NCBI RefSeq assembly: GCF_001757995.1
Contig: NZ_LXLV01000010.1
Coordinates: 1-64,000, forward strand
Reading direction: 5' to 3'
Source: Bacillus mycoides
GTDB lineage: Bacteria; Bacillota; Bacilli; Bacillales; Bacillaceae_G
Length of the DNA stretch: 64,000 nucleotides
Shown: positions 60,500 to 64,000 of the stretch, one piece after another
Layout: each line of letters begins with the position of its first letter
Position numbering within the stretch: the stretch's first letter is position 1
Made by a program: the position numbers and the translations under genes
The notes under the pieces: model-generated
The model's database searches: none
Seen by the model: the letters and a program-made list of their open reading frames with translations, nothing else
What the model was told of the DNA's origin: nothing

Positions 60500-60634
60500 T
60501 CAGTGGGGGGTTCTTCATCCCCCACTGATTATCAGCTCTCACCAATCGGGCTTTTACGGGCAGTAAGACTCCCACCTAACTTCTTTGCTCCGGCTGCATT
60601 TTGAGGTGGGATTCTTACTGCCCGTTAATAGGGG
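60488..60634 (-). repeat. bcr1-like repeat, full 147-bp form with target duplication
   Basis: GTGAAACTTTAATCAGTGGGG hairpin, CTCTCACCAATCGGGC, then the CCCACCT...AGGTGGG arm and TTACTGCCCGTTAATAGGGG. ATAAA stands directly on both sides (60483-60487 and 60635-60639). This is the best-preserved copy in the window. bcr1 is known from the B. cereus group as a non-autonomous mobile repeat of about this size. Confidence 0.9.
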
Positions 60635-60643
60635 ATAAACAAG

Positions 60644-60679
60644 AGAAGGATGCATGATAGTTTTCGTGCATCCTTCTTT
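60644..60679 (+). terminator. terminator downstream of the methyltransferase pseudogene
   Basis: AGAAGGATGCA and TGCATCCTTCTTT form a stem; separated from the gene by the bcr1-like insertion. Confidence 0.75.
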
Positions 60680-60766
60680 GTATGAAGAGTATGATGGATG
60701 CGGAGAATATTGATATGTGTATGTGGAAATGTGAACGAAATTGTCAAAAAAATCTTTCGGTTTTCA

Positions 60767-60829
60767 TTGACACATATGAATAGGCGCTCATATAATAAAG
60801 GTATAAGATATATGAATAGTTGTTCATAT
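60767..60829 (+). promoter_or_regulatory. cadCA promoter with two operator-like inverted repeats
   Basis: -35 TTGACA (60767-60772) and -10 TATAAT (60791-60796). ATATGA...TCATAT spans 60774-60793 between them, and ATATGAA-tagttg-TTCATAT lies at 60810-60829 around the start of transcription. ArsR-family metal repressors bind such repeats and release them on metal binding. Confidence 0.75.
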
Positions 60830-60853
60830 GTTCAAATGAAGAGGTGAGCTGTG

Positions 60854-61231
60854 ATGGCTGAAAATAAAGTAGAAACGCAACAGGAAGCATGTTCTCAAAC
60901 GGTAATTCACGAGGAAATCGTGGATCAAGTAAAACAAACAATTCCGACTGATGAAAGTTTAAGTAAAGTAGCAGAATTATTTAAAGTATTAGGTGACCGT
61001 ACACGTACGAGAATATTACATGCATTATTTGAAGCTGAAATGTGTGTTTGTGATTTAGCTTATTTATTAGGAATGACGCAATCTTCAATCTCACATCAGC
61101 TTCGTGTATTAAAGCAAGCAAAGCTTGTAAAGAACCGTAAAGAAGGAAAGGTAGTTTATTATTCATTAGCTGATCAACACGTAATTCATATCTTCGAGCA
61201 AGCGTTTGAACACGTAAACGAGGAAGAATAA
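60854..61231 (+). CDS. cadC: CadC-type ArsR-family metal-sensing repressor
   Basis: A 125-residue ArsR/SmtB repressor that should release its operator on binding Cd2+, Pb2+ or Zn2+. The winged helix spans about 40-110 (LGMTQSSISHQLRVLKQAKLV is the recognition region). The metal site of CadC is visible: Cys-Val-Cys in AEMCVCDLAYLLG on helix alpha-3, plus an N-terminal Cys (QQEACSQ). The second N-terminal cysteine of S. aureus CadC is not seen. ATG 60854 after AGAGGTGAGC. It sits 20 bases before cadA as one operon. Confidence 0.92.
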   Translation: MAENKVETQQEACSQTVIHEEIVDQVKQTIPTDESLSKVAELFKVLGDRTRTRILHALFEAEMCVCDLAYLLGMTQSSISHQLRVLKQAKLVKNRKEGKVVYYSLADQHVIHIFEQAFEHVNEEE

Positions 61232-61251
61232 AAAAGCGAGGAGGGAGAACG

Positions 61252-63612
61252 ATGGCAGAAGCGTTGGTGAAAAAGAAACTTATGCTAGAAGGCTTAGATT
61301 GTGCGAATTGTGCAATGAAAATTGAAAAGGGTGTTGGGAATATAGAGGGAGTAACGTCTTGTTCCGTAAACTTTGCAACTAAGACGATGCTTTTAGAAAC
61401 ACCACAAAATAAAGAAAATCAAGTTGTTACGGAAGCGAAGCAGCTCGTTACAAAATTAGAGCCGCATATTAAGATACAAGAAGAGAAAAAAACAAAAGCG
61501 GCGAAAGAAGTATTTATATTAGAAGGTTTAGACTGTGCGAACTGTGCAATGAAGATTGAAAATAAGGTAAAGGAAATGCCAACAGTTTCAGAAGCGACTG
61601 TTGATTTCGTATCAAAGAAATTAAGAGTAGAAGTTGCGAATAAAAGAGAACTTGAATCGACTGTGCAAAATATAAAAAATGTCGTTCAAAAGTTAGAGCC
61701 AGATGTAAAAGTTGTTCGTGAAGAGGAAAAAGGACACGACCATGGCCATGATCATGGTGATGGAAATGTGAAAAAAATGATAGGAAGATTAGTAGTCGGC
61801 GGAATTTTGACAGGAATTGCTGCATTAGCCGGATTACCGCAAATGATAACAATTCCATTATTCGTCCTTGCGTATTTATTAATAGGTGGAGATATCGTTT
61901 GGAGAGCGGTAAGAAACATAACTCGCGGCCAAGTGTTCGATGAAAACTTTTTAATGGCAATTGCAACTTTAGGGGCTTTCGCGATTCAACAATATCCAGA
62001 AGCGGTAGCAGTTATGCTATTTTACCAAGTAGGGGAACTGTTCCAAAGTATTGCAGTAAATCGTTCTCGAAAATCAATTACGTCATTAATGGATATTCGT
62101 CCTGACTATGCGAATGTGAAAGTTGGAAACGAAACGAAACAAGTATCACCAGAGGATGTTCAAATTGGTGAGTATATTATCGTAAAACCAGGTGAAAAAG
62201 TACCGTTAGACGGGAAAGTAGTTGAGGGAACATCAATGATGGATACTTCAGCGTTAACAGGTGAGTCTGTACCGCGAGAAGTAGAAGTTGGTAATGACGT
62301 ATTAAGTGGTTTTGTAAACCAAAATGGTGTATTAATTGTTGAAGTTACAAAAGAGTTCGGTGAATCGACTGTATCGAAAATTTTAGACTTAGTACAAAAT
62401 GCAAGTAGCAAAAAAGCGCCAACAGAAAACTTTATTACGAAGTTTGCACGTTATTATACTCCTGTTGTAGTTATAACAGCAGCAATAATGGCATTTATTC
62501 CACCACTTATTTTAGATGGCGCTACATTCTCCGATTGGATTTATAGAGCTTTAGTGTTCTTAGTAATCTCTTGTCCATGTGCGCTCGTTGTATCGATTCC
62601 TCTTGGATTCTTTGGTGGTATTGGTGGGGCATCTAAAAGTGGGATTTTAGTAAAAGGAAGTAACTATTTAGAAGCCTTGAATGATGTGAAATATATCGTT
62701 TTTGATAAAACAGGAACATTAACAAAAGGTGTCTTTAAAGTTACGAAGATGGAGCCTAGTGAAGGTATTACAGCTGAAGAGCTATTAGAATATGCAGCAT
62801 TTGCAGAAGTATATTCAAATCATCCGATTGCACAATCTATTCGAAATGCATATGGAAAATCAATCGATGAAAACGCTATTGAAGACTATAGTGAAATTTC
62901 TGGTCATGGTACGGTTGTAAAAGTACAAGGAAAAGAAATTTTCGCAGGTAATGCTAAATTAATGAGAAAAGAAAACATTACATTTAAGCAACCGAATACA
63001 GTAGGTACACTAGTCCATGTTGCTGTAGATGGTAAATATGCAGGTTATATTGTTATCTCTGATGAGGTAAAAGAGGATTCAAAACAAGCAATTCAAAAGT
63101 TAAAAGAACTAGGTATTAAGAAGACAGTCATGTTAACTGGTGATGCAAAATCAGTCGGTGAAGCTGTTGGTAAAGAATTAGGTTTAGATGAAGTTCATGC
63201 CGAATTATTACCACACCAAAAAGTAGAAGAAATTGAAAAAATTGATGCAGCAAAACGCGGTAAAGAAAAGATTGCATTCGTCGGTGATGGTATTAATGAT
63301 ACACCAGTATTAGCAAGGGCGGACGTTGGTATTGCAATGGGGGGCTTAGGGTCAGATGCGGCAATTGAAGCTGCTGACATCGTTATTATGACTGATGAGC
63401 CTTCAAAAATTGCGACAGCTGTAAAAATTGCAAAACGTACACGTAGTATTGTCTGGCAAAATATTATATTTGCATTAGGGGTAAAAGGGTTAGTGTTATT
63501 ACTCGGCGCCTTTGGTATTGCAACAATGTGGGAAGCAGTCTTCTCAGATGTTGGTGTGACACTACTTGCAGTTTTAAATGCAATGCGTGTACTGAGAGTG
63601 AAAGATTTATAA
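61252..63612 (+). CDS. cadA: CadA/ZntA-type heavy-metal efflux P1B-ATPase
   Basis: A 786-residue P1B-2-type ATPase exporting Cd2+, Zn2+ or Pb2+. Two N-terminal HMA domains, each with GLDCANCAMKIE (about residues 14-25 and 88-99), then a His/Asp-rich stretch GHDHGHDHGDG (about 162-172), membrane helices, TGES actuator motif, the CPC ion-binding motif in SCPCALV, phosphorylated Asp in DKTGTLT, and GDGINDTPVLARAD. Operon with cadC. GGAGGGAG lies before ATG 61252. Terminator at 63611. Confidence 0.96.
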   Translation: MAEALVKKKLMLEGLDCANCAMKIEKGVGNIEGVTSCSVNFATKTMLLETPQNKENQVVTEAKQLVTKLEPHIKIQEEKKTKAAKEVFILEGLDCANCAMKIENKVKEMPTVSEATVDFVSKKLRVEVANKRELESTVQNIKNVVQKLEPDVKVVREEEKGHDHGHDHGDGNVKKMIGRLVVGGILTGIAALAGLPQMITIPLFVLAYLLIGGDIVWRAVRNITRGQVFDENFLMAIATLGAFAIQQYPEAVAVMLFYQVGELFQSIAVNRSRKSITSLMDIRPDYANVKVGNETKQVSPEDVQIGEYIIVKPGEKVPLDGKVVEGTSMMDTSALTGESVPREVEVGNDVLSGFVNQNGVLIVEVTKEFGESTVSKILDLVQNASSKKAPTENFITKFARYYTPVVVITAAIMAFIPPLILDGATFSDWIYRALVFLVISCPCALVVSIPLGFFGGIGGASKSGILVKGSNYLEALNDVKYIVFDKTGTLTKGVFKVTKMEPSEGITAEELLEYAAFAEVYSNHPIAQSIRNAYGKSIDENAIEDYSEISGHGTVVKVQGKEIFAGNAKLMRKENITFKQPNTVGTLVHVAVDGKYAGYIVISDEVKEDSKQAIQKLKELGIKKTVMLTGDAKSVGEAVGKELGLDEVHAELLPHQKVEEIEKIDAAKRGKEKIAFVGDGINDTPVLARADVGIAMGGLGSDAAIEAADIVIMTDEPSKIATAVKIAKRTRSIVWQNIIFALGVKGLVLLLGAFGIATMWEAVFSDVGVTLLAVLNAMRVLRVKDL

Positions 63613-63650
63613 AAATAAGCGAGGGCGCGATTACGCCCTCGCTTATTTTT
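63611..63650 (+). terminator. terminator of cadCA
   Basis: AAAAATAAGCGAGGGCG-cgatta-CGCCCTCGCTTATTTTT. Confidence 0.92.
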
Positions 63651-63697
63651 ATTATTATGTTAATATATTTTAAACTAATATACGTACAACATTAAAA

Positions 63698-63726
63698 AAA
63701 CAGAGAAGGGGAAACTTCTCTGTTTA
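63698..63726 (-). terminator. terminator of the pncB-like gene
   Basis: AAACAGAGAAG-gggaaa-CTTCTCTGTTT, overlapping the stop codon of the minus-strand gene. Confidence 0.8.
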
Positions 63727-64000
63727 TTTTTGTATATTTTTCGCAACCTTTTCTCGAACAGTTTGAATATAATTCATTTTATGATCCCAACATTCTTGGC
63801 TTAAATCTACAGGGTACTCTTCAGGATTTAAAGTTCGCATATATTCTTCCCAAAATAGTGAGAGGCTGTGTTCGTTATACTTTTGAATATCTAATATATT
63901 AGGTAATTCATACGTTCTTTTACCGTTAACGAAAATATCTTGATGCAGTTCGCGTGCTTCGAAGTTTGTTACGAATTTACTTATATATGTATGAACAGGA
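63724..64000 (-). CDS. pncB: nicotinate phosphoribosyltransferase-like protein, C-terminal end (partial)
   Basis: The last 92 residues of a gene continuing past the window. It reads PVHTYISKFVTNFEARELHQ near the edge and SLSLFWEEYMRTLNPEEYPV, DLSQECWDHKMNYIQTVREKV towards the end. The (R)TLNPxEYPVDLSxxCW block recalls the C-terminus of Firmicute PncB, which makes nicotinate mononucleotide in NAD salvage. The catalytic part is outside the window, so the name rests on this end alone. Confidence 0.6.
   Translation of the reverse strand, partial: PVHTYISKFVTNFEARELHQDIFVNGKRTYELPNILDIQKYNEHSLSLFWEEYMRTLNPEEYPVDLSQECWDHKMNYIQTVREKVAKNIQK

Overview
This window is chromosomal DNA from a low-GC Gram-positive of the Bacillus cereus group (B. 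cereus sensu lato). Support for this: gene content and order match Bacillus (a trnD-like tRNA cluster, yhbA/queG-yhbB-cspR/trmL, prkA, yhbH, yuaF-floT, ald). There are at least five copies or remnants of a bcr1-like interspersed repeat flanked by TTTAT/ATAAA, a PlcR-box-like site before a secreted collagenase, and a Fur-box NEAT/LRR surface protein. The species within the group cannot be decided from this sequence.

Layout. 1-1836: end of a 23S rRNA gene, a 5S rRNA and 16 tRNAs, with the initiator tRNA duplicated. 1837-2800: a small relic bounded by a 54-bp repeat of the tRNA-Leu 3' part. 3-12 kb: housekeeping genes (YebC-like, Nudix, a stand-alone peptidoglycan glycosyltransferase, BdbD, tRNA-Gly, QueG, YhbB-like amidase, TrmL) and a PAS-degenerate GGDEF-EAL protein. 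12-16 kb: sporulation-associated prkA and yhbH. 15.8-22.2 kb: surface and secreted factors (Fur-box NEAT/LRR wall protein, PlcR-box collagenase). 22.4-24.6 kb: yuaF-floT membrane-domain operon. 24.7-28.4 kb: CitST-type two-component system converging on a cre-controlled CitM-type citrate transporter. 28.6-32.9 kb: small accessory genes. 33.1-36.9 kb: an OmpR-type two-component system followed by a seven-repeat secreted protein and a C39-like peptidase. 37.1-42.3 kb: an MCP remnant, then a MalKR-MaeN-malic enzyme module. 42.4-51 kb: lipoprotein, DMT exporter with divergent MocR regulator, two GNAT paralogues around another two-component system, several tiny genes, and fdhD. 51.3-54.8 kb: formate dehydrogenase and its DUF1641 partner. 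54.9-64 kb: membrane GDPD, ald plus amino-acid permease, a frameshifted methyltransferase gene whose stop codon comes from a bcr1-like repeat, cadC-cadA, and the end of a pncB-like gene.

Most notable observation. Four separate loci (near 4.8, 32.1, 42.6 and 49.4 kb) share the same promoter layout: TTACA-N4-TGTAA, exactly 17 bp, TCGAT, then 22 bp to a TATACT/TATTCT -10. The inverted repeat matches the site type reported for BceR-like response regulators. The genes behind these promoters are a peptidoglycan glycosyltransferase, two paralogous 27-residue peptides and a 29-residue hydrophobic peptide. I infer a small cell-envelope-stress regulon made largely of peptides that standard gene calling would miss. 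Two further tiny genes (a 31-residue putative exported peptide at 11.8 kb and a 40-residue membrane peptide with a structured leader at 49 kb) are also written out.
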